Shown here one piece after another: positions 48,562-56,912 of a stretch of DNA of 64,000 bases. The stretch lies in NCBI GenBank assembly GCA_023511535.1, contig JAIMBK010000001.1:1-64000 (forward strand). Direction: 5' to 3'. Both the position numbers and the translations under genes were made by a program. Below the pieces are notes generated by a model that saw nothing but the letters and a program-made list of their open reading frames with translations, did not search any database and had not been told where the DNA came from. This DNA is from Armatimonadota bacterium (GTDB lineage Bacteria > Bacillota > Desulfotomaculia > Desulfotomaculales > Nap2-2B). The stretch's first letter is position 1, and each line of letters begins with the position of its first letter.

Positions 48562-49329
48562 CTACTTCTCCGCGGCGATCAGGGCCGCCCCGTAAGCCCC
48601 CATGAGCTGCGGGTTGGCGGGGACGTGCACGGGCTGTCCCAGGTGGCGGCTCAAAATTTCCACAATAGCGCTGTTTAAGGCGACTCCTCCCGTCATGGCC
48701 ACCTCCGGCTCCACCCCCACCCGGCGGGCCATCCCTTCCAGGCGGTCGACCACCGCTTCAAAAAGCCCCCGGATAATCTCGTCCTTGGGCCGCCCCTGGG
48801 CAAGGTGGGAGATCACTTCCGATTCGGCAAAAACGGTGCACGTACTGCTGATCGGCACCGCCGCCGGCGCCTGCCGGGCCAGCCCCGCCATTTCCAAAAG
48901 ATCCGTTTCCAGCGCCCTGGCCATTACCTCTAAAAAACGGCCCGTCCCGGCGGCGCACTTGTCGTTCATCACAAAATCAACGACCCGCCCGCGCCCGTCC
49001 AGGCGAATCACTTTGCTGTCCTGCCCGCCCACGTCAATAACGGTGCGTGCCGGCGGAAAGGAAGCGTGCGCGCCGCGCCCGTGGCAGCTGATTTCGGTTA
49101 CCTGTTTATCGGCAAAAGGGATATTGGCCCGCCCGTAACCGGTGGCCACGATCCTTTCCACTTTTTCCCGGCTTACCCCGGCCCGGGCGAGGGCCTTGGC
49201 CAGGGCTTCCTCGGCGCTGGCCCGGTTGTTCGTACCGGTGGGCAGCAGCGCCTCCCCCCGCCATTCCCCGTCAACGAGCACCACCGCTTTCGTGGTGGTG
49301 GAACCAACGTCAATTCCGGCCGCAATCAA
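48562..49329 (-). CDS. BcrAD/HgdC-type acyl-CoA dehydratase activator ATPase
   Basis: 255 residues. ASKHA fold: AGIDVGSTTTKAVVLVDG, VIDVGGQDSKVI, CAAGTGRFLEVMA and ISSTCTVFAESEVISHL. The two Cys (KCAAG and STCTV) bridge a 4Fe-4S cluster between monomers in this family. Such proteins deliver one low-potential electron per two ATP to 2-hydroxyacyl-CoA dehydratases or aryl-CoA reductases. No dehydratase subunit lies nearby, so the partner is unknown. It follows yggT. Confidence 0.88.
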   Translation of the reverse strand: MIAAGIDVGSTTTKAVVLVDGEWRGEALLPTGTNNRASAEEALAKALARAGVSREKVERIVATGYGRANIPFADKQVTEISCHGRGAHASFPPARTVIDVGGQDSKVIRLDGRGRVVDFVMNDKCAAGTGRFLEVMARALETDLLEMAGLARQAPAAVPISSTCTVFAESEVISHLAQGRPKDEIIRGLFEAVVDRLEGMARRVGVEPEVAMTGGVALNSAIVEILSRHLGQPVHVPANPQLMGAYGAALIAAEK

Positions 49330-49368
49330 GCTTCTTTTCCCTCCTAAAGAATGGTTCTTTGTGTTTTT

Positions 49369-49632
49369 CTATAATCCGGCGGTGCGCAATAAAGCCAGCA
49401 CCAGCTGCCGCAAAATTTCCAAAGCGAAAAAGGCTGCGATCGGCGAAAAATCGATCATGCCCACCGGGGGAATAAATCGCCTGAAAATCCGCAGCCACGG
49501 TTCGGTTACCTCGTAAATAAACCTGATTAACGGCTGGTAGGGATTGTGCCTGATAAACGACAAGATGATGCGGATAAAAATCAGCCAGTAATAAACCTGA
49601 AAAATCACGTTTACAATCCGGTAAATATCCAT
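49369..49632 (-). CDS. YggT family membrane protein
   Basis: 87 residues with two hydrophobic helices (YRIVNVIFQVYYWLIFIRII and IAAFFALEILRQLVLALL) around the signature RFIYEVTEPWLRIFRRFIPP. In Bacillus the equivalent ylmG lies in the division cluster next to sepF. It is 15 nt from proC. Confidence 0.88.
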   Translation of the reverse strand: MDIYRIVNVIFQVYYWLIFIRIILSFIRHNPYQPLIRFIYEVTEPWLRIFRRFIPPVGMIDFSPIAAFFALEILRQLVLALLRTAGL

Positions 49633-49647
49633 GCTCCACCCCGTCTT

Positions 49648-50469
49648 TTATTTTAGCCCGGCGGATATCTCGGAGGACCGGCGGGTTGCCGCGCTCACTG
49701 CCTTCATTAAAGTACACCGCAGGCCGCCTTCCTCCAGGGCAAAAATCCCTTCGATGGTCGTCCCCGCCGGCGTGGTGACCAGATTTTTCAGCCGGGCCGG
49801 GTGTTCGCCGCTTTCCAGCGCCATTTTTGCCGCCCCCAGCATCGTCTGGGCGCTTAAAAGAAAGGCTGTTTCCCTGGGCAGGCCCACCCGCAGGCCGGCG
49901 TCGACCAGGGCGTCCAAAATCATGAACATATAGGCCGGGCCGCTGCCGCTCAAACCGGTGACCGCATCCATCAACCTTTCCGGAACCTCGGTCACCCTCC
50001 CGACCGCGGAAAAAATCGCCCTTGCCCGGCTTAAGTCTTCTTCACGGGCGTGCGTGCCGGCGCAAAGGGCACTGGCTCCGGCCCCAACCAGGCAGGGCGT
50101 ATTGGGCATTACCCGGACCACCCCCACCGGATGTTTTAAAAACCCTTCAATATATTTTATGGGGACACCGGCGGCAATCGAAATGAGGGTCTGCCCGGAA
50201 CGGAAAAGCCCCCCCGTTTCGGGCAACACCTGCCCGACAATTTGCGGCTTGACGGCCAAAACAACAAGATCGACGGTTTCCACCAGCCGGCAATTATTCT
50301 GGGCCGCGCTTATGCCCAATTTCTGCTGCAGATAAGCCAGCCGTTTCTGCTCAACATCACTGGCGTATAAATCGGCCGGCGGAAAACCGCTTTTCACCAG
50401 CCCCGTAAAGAGCGCCTCGGCCATGGCTCCTCCGCCCAGGCTGCCGATTTTCAGTCCCGTTAACGGCAT
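49648..50469 (-). CDS. proC: Pyrroline-5-carboxylate reductase
   Basis: 273 residues behind AAAAGGGG. NAD(P)-binding GSLGGGAMAEAL at the N-terminus and the family segment GLSGSGPAYMFMILDALVDAG (about 169-189); also RVMPNTPCLVG. It makes proline from P5C. Its place between sepF and yggT is common in Firmicutes and Actinobacteria. Confidence 0.93.
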   Translation of the reverse strand: MPLTGLKIGSLGGGAMAEALFTGLVKSGFPPADLYASDVEQKRLAYLQQKLGISAAQNNCRLVETVDLVVLAVKPQIVGQVLPETGGLFRSGQTLISIAAGVPIKYIEGFLKHPVGVVRVMPNTPCLVGAGASALCAGTHAREEDLSRARAIFSAVGRVTEVPERLMDAVTGLSGSGPAYMFMILDALVDAGLRVGLPRETAFLLSAQTMLGAAKMALESGEHPARLKNLVTTPAGTTIEGIFALEEGGLRCTLMKAVSAATRRSSEISAGLK

Positions 50470-50496
50470 TTGTTTACCCCTTTTCTTTTTCGAATG

Positions 50497-50934
50497 CTAC
50501 CGCATCCAGGAAAAAAGTTCGCGATCCCGGGCCTGGCTTTTCAGTTCGGAAGAAATATCCACATTGCTCGGCACAAAAAGGAAAATCCCGTTGCCGACTT
50601 TTTGCGTATTCCCGTTTAGGCCGTAGGTTGCCCCGCTGACGAAATCGACCACCCGTCTGGCCAGTTCGGCATCCGCCTGCTCCAGGTTGACAATCACGGG
50701 CCGCCTGTTTTTCAGGTGATCGACAATCCCCTGCACATCCTCGAAAACTTTCGGCTCCGCCACCACCACCCGCACCTGCCGCTGGGCGTGCAGGCTCACC
50801 ACCTGCCCTTTGCGCCGGGCCGGCGAAACCATTTCGTCTTCTTCCCGGCCTTCTTTTTCCTGTTCTTCCTCTTCCAAAGGCTCCTCCTCAAATCCGATAA
50901 AACCCAAGACCTTATCTACAAATCTCCTGGCCAT
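50497..50934 (-). CDS. sepF: Cell division protein SepF
   Basis: 145 residues behind GGAGGGTGAG. An N-terminal amphipathic membrane-binding helix (FVDKVLGFIGF), an acidic linker, and the SepF core VIVNLEQADAELARRVVDFVSGATYGL. It bundles FtsZ filaments at the septum. A full copy of the heptad/short-ORF element lies between yggS and this gene. Confidence 0.92.
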   Translation of the reverse strand: MARRFVDKVLGFIGFEEEPLEEEEQEKEGREEDEMVSPARRKGQVVSLHAQRQVRVVVAEPKVFEDVQGIVDHLKNRRPVIVNLEQADAELARRVVDFVSGATYGLNGNTQKVGNGIFLFVPSNVDISSELKSQARDRELFSWMR

Positions 50935-50950
50935 CGCTCACCCTCCTTGA

Positions 50951-51056
50951 AAATAGGGATTAGGAATCAGGGGTTAGGAATTAGGGGTAAATACTTTTAC
51001 ATAATTATACTTTATGGTGAGAACGAACGTTCTTATGGGAAACTCCTTGGAAACAT
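50951..51056 (-). repeat. Heptad/short-ORF leader element inside the yggS-sepF gap
   Basis: On the minus strand AAGGAGTTTCCC is followed by ATA (instead of ATG) and codons R-T-F-V-L-T-I-K, Y-N-Y-V-K-V-F-T-P-N-S, stop. Heptads CCCTAAT to CCCTATTTTC then run into AAGGAGGG, the sepF ribosome-binding site. The C-rich strand is sepF coding. Confidence 0.7.
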
Positions 51057-51081
51057 TGGAATAGCGTTTATCTGTGGGGCT

Positions 51082-51804
51082 TCAGTGGTCGCGGGCGCCG
51101 AAAATGGCTGTTCCCAAACGGATCAAGTTGGCTCCCTCTTCCACAGCCACCAGGTAATCATTGGTCATGCCCATCGACAGATAATCAATCCCCGCAGCGG
51201 GAAAAAGCGCCCGCGCCCGCTCGTACAAAAGGCGGAGTTCCCGGAAAACGGGCCGGACTTCTTCGGGATCGTCCACCGCCGGCGCAACGGTCATCAGCCC
51301 CCTGATTTTCAACCCCGGAAGGGTGCTCACCGCGCCAAGAAATTCCATGACCTCGCCGGGGGGCAAACCATACTTGGTTTTTTCGCCGGCCACGTTCACC
51401 TGCACCAAAACGGGCACCTCCCTCCCCTCTTTCCCGGCCAGCCGGCTGATGGCCTGGGCCAGACGCCAGCTGTCCAGGGAGTGGATTAAACTTACCCTGT
51501 CCAGGACATATTTTACCTTATTCGTTTGCAAGTGTCCAATAAAATGCCACTCGATCCCGGCCGGCAAAAGCGGCTGCTTGGCCAGCATCTCCTGGACGCG
51601 GTTTTCGCCCAAAATCCATACTCCCGCCGCCAAAGCGGCCTCAATTTTCTCTACGGAAACTCCTTTCGTCACGGCCACCAGCTTAACCTCCCGGGCCGAC
51701 CGCCCGGCCCGGCCGGCAGCCTGGGCAATTTTTGCCCTTACCCGCCGCAAATTTTCCTGCACGTTCAAAGCATGATTCCCCTGTGCTGAAGATACTTTCT
51801 TCAT
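51082..51804 (-). CDS. YggS-family pyridoxal phosphate homeostasis protein
   Basis: 240 residues. A fold-type III PLP-binding barrel: KLVAVTKGVSVEKIEAAL (PLP lysine), GENRVQEM, WHFIGHLQTNKVKY, LSMGMTNDYLVAVEEGANLIR. The Bacillus homologue ylmE is next to sepF. The start has no strong ribosome-binding site. Confidence 0.92.
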   Translation of the reverse strand: MKKVSSAQGNHALNVQENLRRVRAKIAQAAGRAGRSAREVKLVAVTKGVSVEKIEAALAAGVWILGENRVQEMLAKQPLLPAGIEWHFIGHLQTNKVKYVLDRVSLIHSLDSWRLAQAISRLAGKEGREVPVLVQVNVAGEKTKYGLPPGEVMEFLGAVSTLPGLKIRGLMTVAPAVDDPEEVRPVFRELRLLYERARALFPAAGIDYLSMGMTNDYLVAVEEGANLIRLGTAIFGARDH

Positions 51805-51868
51805 CGTGACAACCGTTTCTGGTCGTAGATGGTATTTTTTATTCGACGCCAGGAACAGAAATCCTGCC

Positions 51869-51903
51869 CTAAAAAAGGCAAAGGCGGGGAAAACCCGCCT
51901 TCT
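51869..51903 (-). terminator. Terminator of trpB2
   Basis: On the minus strand AAGGCGGG, TTTT, CCCGCCTT are followed by TGCCTTTTTTAG. It starts 14 nt after the trpB2 stop. Confidence 0.75.
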
Positions 51904-51916
51904 TTTTAATCATGGC

Positions 51917-53272
51917 TTAGACTTTCGGCAGCATCGCCAGGGCCTTTTGCAGTTCGTTTTCGGGCAGCGGGTAATCCTCCAGTTTACCGGAGAGGTAATT
52001 GTCGTAGGCGGCCAGGTCGAGCAGGCCGTGGCCGCTCAAGTTAAACACAATGGTCCGGGCCTCGCCGGCTTCCTTTGCCCGCAGGGCTTCCCGGATGGCC
52101 CACGCGATGGCGTGCGCCGATTCGGGAGCGGGAACAATTCCTTCGCTCCGGGCAAAGGTCACCGCCCCCTCGAACACTTCCGTCTGATTGAGGGCCTGTG
52201 CTTCCACGATCCCGTCCGCCACCAGCTGGCAGAGCAGCGGGGCATCGCCGTGGTACCGCAGCCCTCCGGCGTGAATCCCGGGCGGAATAAACCGGGACCC
52301 CAGCGTATGCATGTATAAAAGCGGGGTAAAGCCGGCCACGTCGCCGAAGTCGTAGGTATGCAGGCCCCGCGTCAGCGTGGGGCAGGCCGTAGGTTCGACG
52401 GCGACCAGGCGCACTTGCGCGCCTTGCGTCAGTTTATCACAGGCAAAGGGAAAGGCAAAACCGCTGAAGTTGCTCCCGCCGCCCACGCAACCGATGACCA
52501 CGTCGGGATAATAACCGGCTTTGGCCATTTGTTCTTTTGTTTCCAGACCGACGACCGTCTGGTGCAGGCAAACGTGATTTAAGACACTGCCCAACGAATA
52601 GTTGGTGTCCTCCCGCCCGGCGGCCTCCTCGATCGCCTCGCTGATGGCGATGCCCAGACTCCCCGGCGTGTCCGGCATTTCCGCCAGAATTTTCCGCCCG
52701 GCCTCGGTATTCTCGCTGGGGCTGGCGTACACCCGGGCGCCGAAAATCTCCATGATGGAACGCCGGTAGGGCTTTTGCTGGAAGCTGACCCTCACCATGT
52801 AAACCACACATTCCAGGCCGAAAAAGTTGCAGGCCTGGGATAGGGCCGTGCCCCACTGTCCGGCGCCGGTTTCGGTGGTCAGGCGCTTAATCCCTTCCAC
52901 TTTGTTGTAGTAAGCCTGGGCCACCGCCGTGTTCAGCTTGTGGCTGCCGGCCGGACTGACCCCTTCGTATTTGTAGAAAATCCGCGCCGGGGTAGCCAGG
53001 GCCTTTTCCAGACGCCTGGCCCGGAAAAGGGGCGAAGGGCGCCACAACCGGTAAATTTCCCGGACTTCTTCCGGGATCTCGATCCAGCGTTCCCGCGACG
53101 CCTCCTGCCTGATCAAACCCATGGGAAAAATGGGCTTCAGGTCATCGGGGGTCACCGGTTGCCCGGTGGCAGGATTTAAGGGGGGCCTGGGGAGGTTGGG
53201 CAGATCTGCCTGAATGTTGTACCAGTGGGTGGGAATTTCCTTCTCCGTAAGCATAATCTTGACCTCGTCCAT
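51917..53272 (-). CDS. trpB: Tryptophan synthase beta-like protein, TrpB2 type
   Basis: 451 residues from ATG 53272 (GAGGAG 11 nt upstream). TrpB2-specific extended N-terminus ([21 protein letters not shown]). PLP lysine in [30 protein letters not shown], and the phosphate loop [11 protein letters not shown]. TrpB2 enzymes work without the TrpA partner and may use free indole or serine/phosphoserine; the gene stands alone here, far from any trp operon in view. Confidence 0.9.
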   Translation of the reverse strand: MDEVKIMLTEKEIPTHWYNIQADLPNLPRPPLNPATGQPVTPDDLKPIFPMGLIRQEASRERWIEIPEEVREIYRLWRPSPLFRARRLEKALATPARIFYKYEGVSPAGSHKLNTAVAQAYYNKVEGIKRLTTETGAGQWGTALSQACNFFGLECVVYMVRVSFQQKPYRRSIMEIFGARVYASPSENTEAGRKILAEMPDTPGSLGIAISEAIEEAAGREDTNYSLGSVLNHVCLHQTVVGLETKEQMAKAGYYPDVVIGCVGGGSNFSGFAFPFACDKLTQGAQVRLVAVEPTACPTLTRGLHTYDFGDVAGFTPLLYMHTLGSRFIPPGIHAGGLRYHGDAPLLCQLVADGIVEAQALNQTEVFEGAVTFARSEGIVPAPESAHAIAWAIREALRAKEAGEARTIVFNLSGHGLLDLAAYDNYLSGKLEDYPLPENELQKALAMLPKV

Positions 53273-53470
53273 GCTTGTCTCAACTCCTCTCTTCTAAAAA
53301 AATGATAGTACTATTGTATTGAATTAATTAAATGAAATCAAGGGTTAAAAAGGCACAAAACCTCTGGATTATTTTCCCACCCGGGCTCAATTAATTATTA
53401 TAAATTGATAAGAGCAAATTTAACCCTAAAGACAGAAAAAAGAAAATTCCTTTGGGATTTAAATTAATTG

Positions 53471-53499
53471 TTGACAGCCCAGGCAATTATCAATATAAT
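53471..53499 (+). promoter_or_regulatory. Consensus sigma-A promoter of otsA
   Basis: TTGACA (53471-53476) and TATAAT (53494-53499), exactly 17 nt apart: a perfect consensus match. The expected start is about 53506, leaving a leader of about 128 nt. A second AT-rich TATAAT lies at about 53556-53562. Confidence 0.85.
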
Positions 53500-53515
53500 A
53501 TTCTTATCTATTATT

Positions 53516-53540
53516 GGTTGGTTCAGAGTCTGAACCAACC
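53516..53540. promoter_or_regulatory. Perfect 25-bp palindrome, probable operator of otsA
   Basis: GGTTGGTTCAGA and TCTGAACCAACC flank a single central G. It occupies about +10 to +35 relative to the predicted start site, where a dimeric repressor would block a very strong promoter. No T-run follows, so a terminator is unlikely. The remaining stretch 53273-53470 is AT-rich and has no gene. Confidence 0.7.
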
Positions 53541-53633
53541 GGCAACTTATATATTATTATAATGTGTCAGTTAGAATTTACCATAACCGACGGACTGCAA
53601 CGGGGATAACCAAAATTTTGGGAGGTGAAAGCG

Positions 53634-55118
53634 GTGCAAACTCCGTTTAATCCCAACAGACAGGCCGGTAAGCTGGTCGTTGTCTCGAACCGCGCGAGCT
53701 ATGTCTTTGCCGAAGATGCCGGGCAAATTACCTGGAAGCGTGCCGTAAGCGGTCTGGTATCTGCCGTTGAACCGGTTTTAAATTCAGCAAACGGGACCTG
53801 GGTGGCCTGGTGCGGCCGCCTGGGCAGTCCTCAGGGCAAGGGTGTCCGGATTGGCGTTCCCGCCGGCTCACCCCGTTACTTCCTTCAGGAAGTAGTTCTT
53901 GATCAGGAAGATTACCGCGGTTATTATCACGGATTTGCCAACAGCTGCCTGTGGCCCCTGGCCCACCAGATGATCGATAAATGCGATTTTCAGGGGCAAT
54001 ACTGGCAGGCCTACCGGAAAGTCAACCATCAGTTTGCCCGGACGGTGCTCGAGTGCGCCCGGGCAGAGAGCATTTTTTGGGTTCACGATTATCACCTGGC
54101 CATCGTGCCCCAGCTCATTCGCCGGCGCCTCCCCGGGGCGAAAATAGCCTTCTTCTGGCATATTCCCTTCCCGCCCCCGGACGTTTTCGCGGTGCTGCCG
54201 TGGGGCAGGCAGGTGCTGCACGGTTTGCTGGGAAACGACTTGATTGCCTTCCATACCCGGTCCTATTTAGAAAATTTCCTGGCCTGCGCAAAAAAATATT
54301 TCCGCCTCAAAATCAATCCGGAACACGGGCTGATCTGGTTTGGCGACCGCCGGATCATCACCCGGGCCGTACCGGTGGGAATTAACTGGCAGCACTTCGA
54401 GCAGCTGGCGGACGACCCGGAAGTTAAGGCCCAGGCGCAACAGATCCGCCGGTCGACGGGAGCCAGGCATCTTTTCCTGGGCATTGACCGGCTGGACTAC
54501 ACCAAGGGAATTCCGGAAAGAATCAAAGCCTTTGGGGCTTTTTTGGATAAATTTCCGCAGTACCGGGGGAAAGCGACCCTTTTACAAATTGCCGTGCCCA
54601 CCAGAAACGGCGTGGAAGCTTACGACCGGTTAAAAGAAGAGGTGGAACGCCTGGTCGGGAAAATCAATGGCGCTTACGACCACGGCTGCGGGGCCGTGCC
54701 CGTCCGCTACCTGCACCGCTCCTTAAACGAAAAGGAACTGGTCGCCCACTACCTGGCGGCGGACGTCATGCTGGTAACCGCCCTGCGCGACGGCCTCAAC
54801 CTGATCGCCAAAGAATTTATCGCCGCGCGGACCGACGGGCGGGGGGTGCTCCTGCTCAGCCCCTTTGCCGGAGTCGCCGACGAGTTGACCAGCGCCCTGC
54901 TGGCCAATCCGTACAATGTTACCCAGCTGGCCAATCGCATGAAGACGGCCCTGGAAATGCCCCCGGAAGAAAAACGGGAAAGGCTCCGGGCGCTTCAGCA
55001 AACAGTGAAAAACAAAGATTCCCGGTGGTGGTGGCAGACCCAGCTCAAGCTGATCTCCCTGCCCCAGGGCCGGCTCACGCCTGAAAAGCCCCTTGCCGCC
55101 AACCAGACGGCAACGTAG
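53634..55118 (+). CDS. otsA: Alpha,alpha-trehalose-phosphate synthase (GT20)
   Basis: GTG 53634 follows GGGAGG at 8 nt (the upstream GTG 53625 overlaps that site); 494 residues. GT20 signatures: LVVVSNRASYVF, WVHDYHLAIVPQLIR, FFWHIPFPPPDVF, GIDRLDYTKGIPERIKAF and ALRDGLNLIAKEFIAAR. It transfers glucose from a nucleotide sugar to glucose-6-phosphate. No otsB phosphatase gene is adjacent, so trehalose formation would need one elsewhere. The strong promoter with an operator suggests tight control. Confidence 0.92.
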   Translation: MQTPFNPNRQAGKLVVVSNRASYVFAEDAGQITWKRAVSGLVSAVEPVLNSANGTWVAWCGRLGSPQGKGVRIGVPAGSPRYFLQEVVLDQEDYRGYYHGFANSCLWPLAHQMIDKCDFQGQYWQAYRKVNHQFARTVLECARAESIFWVHDYHLAIVPQLIRRRLPGAKIAFFWHIPFPPPDVFAVLPWGRQVLHGLLGNDLIAFHTRSYLENFLACAKKYFRLKINPEHGLIWFGDRRIITRAVPVGINWQHFEQLADDPEVKAQAQQIRRSTGARHLFLGIDRLDYTKGIPERIKAFGAFLDKFPQYRGKATLLQIAVPTRNGVEAYDRLKEEVERLVGKINGAYDHGCGAVPVRYLHRSLNEKELVAHYLAADVMLVTALRDGLNLIAKEFIAARTDGRGVLLLSPFAGVADELTSALLANPYNVTQLANRMKTALEMPPEEKRERLRALQQTVKNKDSRWWWQTQLKLISLPQGRLTPEKPLAANQTAT

Positions 55119-55139
55119 CGCATTAATAGGGGATAGGGA

Positions 55140-55372
55140 AAATAGAGGCACAAAGGCAGCAGGCACAGAGGCATAAAGAGAAAGATGCCTGCTTTAGTGC
55201 TTACCTCCGGGCCGCGCCCCCTGATCCATTTGCCCTTTGTGCCTTTGCCCCTTGTCGCCTCTTGTTTCTTTATTCCTTTGGGCCTTTGTGTTTGCGCCTC
55301 TGTGCTTTTTGCCTTTGTCTCTCTGTCCCTTTTGCCTGTGCGCCCCTTTTGCCTTTGTGCCTTTCGCACCCG
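55140..55372. repeat. Large 8-bp repeat region between convergent otsA and lyase genes
   Basis: The left part (55144-55183) has GGCACAAA, GGCAGCAG, GCACAGAG-type units; the right part (55230-55372) has many CTTTGTGC, CTTTGCCC, CCTCTGTG, CTTTTTGC units over about 140 bp. The two parts are complementary, so the region can fold extensively. No gene is credible here. Confidence 0.7.
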
Positions 55373-55377
55373 AGCGC

Positions 55378-56397
55378 TTACTTATGCCCCGTGGGCCCTT
55401 TGGGGATGCGGCCCGTCCGGATGCACTCGCTTCTCAGCCGGCGGCCGACGATCTTTTCCGTCATCCGGCCGATTTCCAGCACCCGGTCCACGTTCACCCC
55501 GGTATCGATGCCCATTTCGTCCATCATGACCACCATGTCCTCGGTGGAAACGAGGCCGACAATGTTGGGATCCTGGTAATAGTACGAACCCGTCCCGGCC
55601 ACGGGCACGCCGTCCACGAAGTTGGCCGGCTGGCCGCCGATGCCGCCCAGGGTGCTCTCGAAGTGGGTAATCCCGGCCTGCAGGGCCGCCAGCACGTTGG
55701 CCAGACCCCAGCCGCGGGTCACGTGGAAGTGGGCGATGTGCAGGTCGGGGTTGGGGAAGGCGTCGAGGACCATGGAAAAATATTCGTACACCTTATTGGG
55801 CGGGGCGGAGCCGTCGTGATCGGCGTGTTCAATGTCGTCGGCCCCCAGTTCTAAAAAGCGTCTGGTCACTTCCACCGCCGCCTTTAGCTCCGTGGGCCCT
55901 TCGATGGGGCAGCCCCAGATGGTGCTCACCGTGCCGTTAAACTTCATCCCGGCGTCGTGGACCTTTTGAATGCAGCGCTCCACCTCGGCCCAGTAACCTT
56001 TATGATCGAGCCCGGAGTTTTTCACCTGGTGCGATTCGGAGGTGGATACCATCATCAGTACGCGGTCCGGGCCGTATCCTTCCTTTCTGGCCTGGATGGC
56101 CCGGTCCACCGCCCTTTCCCGGATGGTGACGGCGGTCAACTCCACGCCGGCCAGCTTATCCTTAACTTTTTTGCTGGCGCGCAAAAGCTTAAACAGCTCG
56201 TCAGCGTCGGCAAACTGGGGCATTCCCCGGGGGTTTCCGTAATTGGTGACTTCCAGGCGCTTAAACCCCGCCAGGATCAGTTCTTCTAAAACCCAGAGCT
56301 TGGCCAGGGTGGGGATAAACTTTTCCTCGTGCTGGAAGCCGTCCCGGACGGTTATTTCTCCCAAAACTACCTTTTTCGGATACTTTAATTCGGCCAT
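55378..56397 (-). CDS. HMG-CoA lyase/DRE-TIM metallolyase family protein
   Basis: 339 residues. DRE-TIM features: GEITVRDGFQHEEKFI (Arg-Asp with metal ligand), RVLMMVSTSESHQV, ADDIEHADHDGSAPP, and LHIAHFHVTRGWGLANVLAAL (HxH metal site). It could be HMG-CoA lyase or a related aldolase; specificity cannot be fixed by eye. It is monocistronic and preceded by a heptad/short-ORF element. Confidence 0.82.
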   Translation of the reverse strand: MAELKYPKKVVLGEITVRDGFQHEEKFIPTLAKLWVLEELILAGFKRLEVTNYGNPRGMPQFADADELFKLLRASKKVKDKLAGVELTAVTIRERAVDRAIQARKEGYGPDRVLMMVSTSESHQVKNSGLDHKGYWAEVERCIQKVHDAGMKFNGTVSTIWGCPIEGPTELKAAVEVTRRFLELGADDIEHADHDGSAPPNKVYEYFSMVLDAFPNPDLHIAHFHVTRGWGLANVLAALQAGITHFESTLGGIGGQPANFVDGVPVAGTGSYYYQDPNIVGLVSTEDMVVMMDEMGIDTGVNVDRVLEIGRMTEKIVGRRLRSECIRTGRIPKGPTGHK

Positions 56398-56411
56398 CTC
56401 TCCCTAGCCTC

Positions 56412-56515
56412 CTTTGAAAATAGGGATTGGGAATTAGGGAATGGGAATTAGGGGAGTAAATACTGTTACATTTTTCATTTCTTTATGGTGAGAATGAACG
56501 TTCCCATCAACTCCC
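56412..56515 (-). repeat. Heptad/short-ORF leader element before the lyase gene
   Basis: On the minus strand GGGGAGTTG, ATG 56507 and M-G-T-F-I-L-T-I-K-K-stop (56475), then heptads ending CCCTATTTTCAAAGGAGG, the lyase ribosome-binding site. It is one half of a divergent pair with the copy at 56806-56900. The central gap 56520-56715 shows no gene. Confidence 0.75.
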
Positions 56516-56717
56516 CGGTCAATGATTTTAGAAAAATTATATAATAATTGCGCATCGGTTATCAACTAGAAAATTAAAAATTAAACCTTAATTCAAGGTG
56601 CACCGTAATCCCGGCCAACAGGGAATTGCCGCAAAAATTCATTTATCGGTTTTTGACTGGGGTTAGCAGGATTTTTGTCCGTTACTCAGAATACAATAGT
56701 TATTGAAGAAAATCTTC

Positions 56718-56775
56718 GTTTTCCGGAGCAGTTGGCAAGGAGGCCGGCGCCACCAGCAATGGAGTGGCGCTTTTT
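56718..56775 (+). promoter_or_regulatory. PyrR-type attenuator upstream of carB
   Basis: UUCCGGAGCAGUUGGCAAGG (56719-56738) matches the PyrR-binding-loop consensus ARUCCNGNGAGGYUKGCAAGR at most positions, including all of UUGGCAAGG. It is followed at once by a terminator, GCGCCAC...GTGGCGC with TTTTT (56747-56775). In Bacillus, PyrR bound to UMP/UTP stabilises the loop and lets the terminator form, lowering pyrimidine synthesis. This fits carB. The leader then continues through the heptad element to the start. Confidence 0.72.
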
Positions 56776-56805
56776 AACGACTTTTAACTCAAAAGGGTGG
56801 TAGAA

Positions 56806-56900
56806 TACAATTCCCAATTCCTGTTTTTCGAGGATTTTCCCATGGGAACGTTCGTTCTATCCATAAAGTATTTATCCCTATTCCCTAACCCCTATTTTTT
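56806..56900 (+). repeat. Heptad/short-ORF leader element before carB
   Basis: CAATTCCCAATTCC heptads, CGAGGATTTTCCC, then ATG 56842 opening [17 protein letters not shown]. This frame has no stop until 56946 and overlaps the carB start out of frame by 34 nt. Heptads CCCTATT, CCCTAAC, CCCTATTTTTT run into GAGGAGGG, the carB ribosome-binding site. Confidence 0.75.
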
Positions 56901-56912
56901 GAGGAGGGCGTC

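Noticed and set aside
53516..53540. Palindrome before otsA as a terminator
   Set aside because: No T-run follows, the centre is a single base, and it lies at +10 of a consensus promoter, so an operator is the better reading.
55230..55372. CRISPR-like array
   Set aside because: The repeats are 8-bp, degenerate and contiguous, with no conserved repeat/spacer structure and no cas genes.
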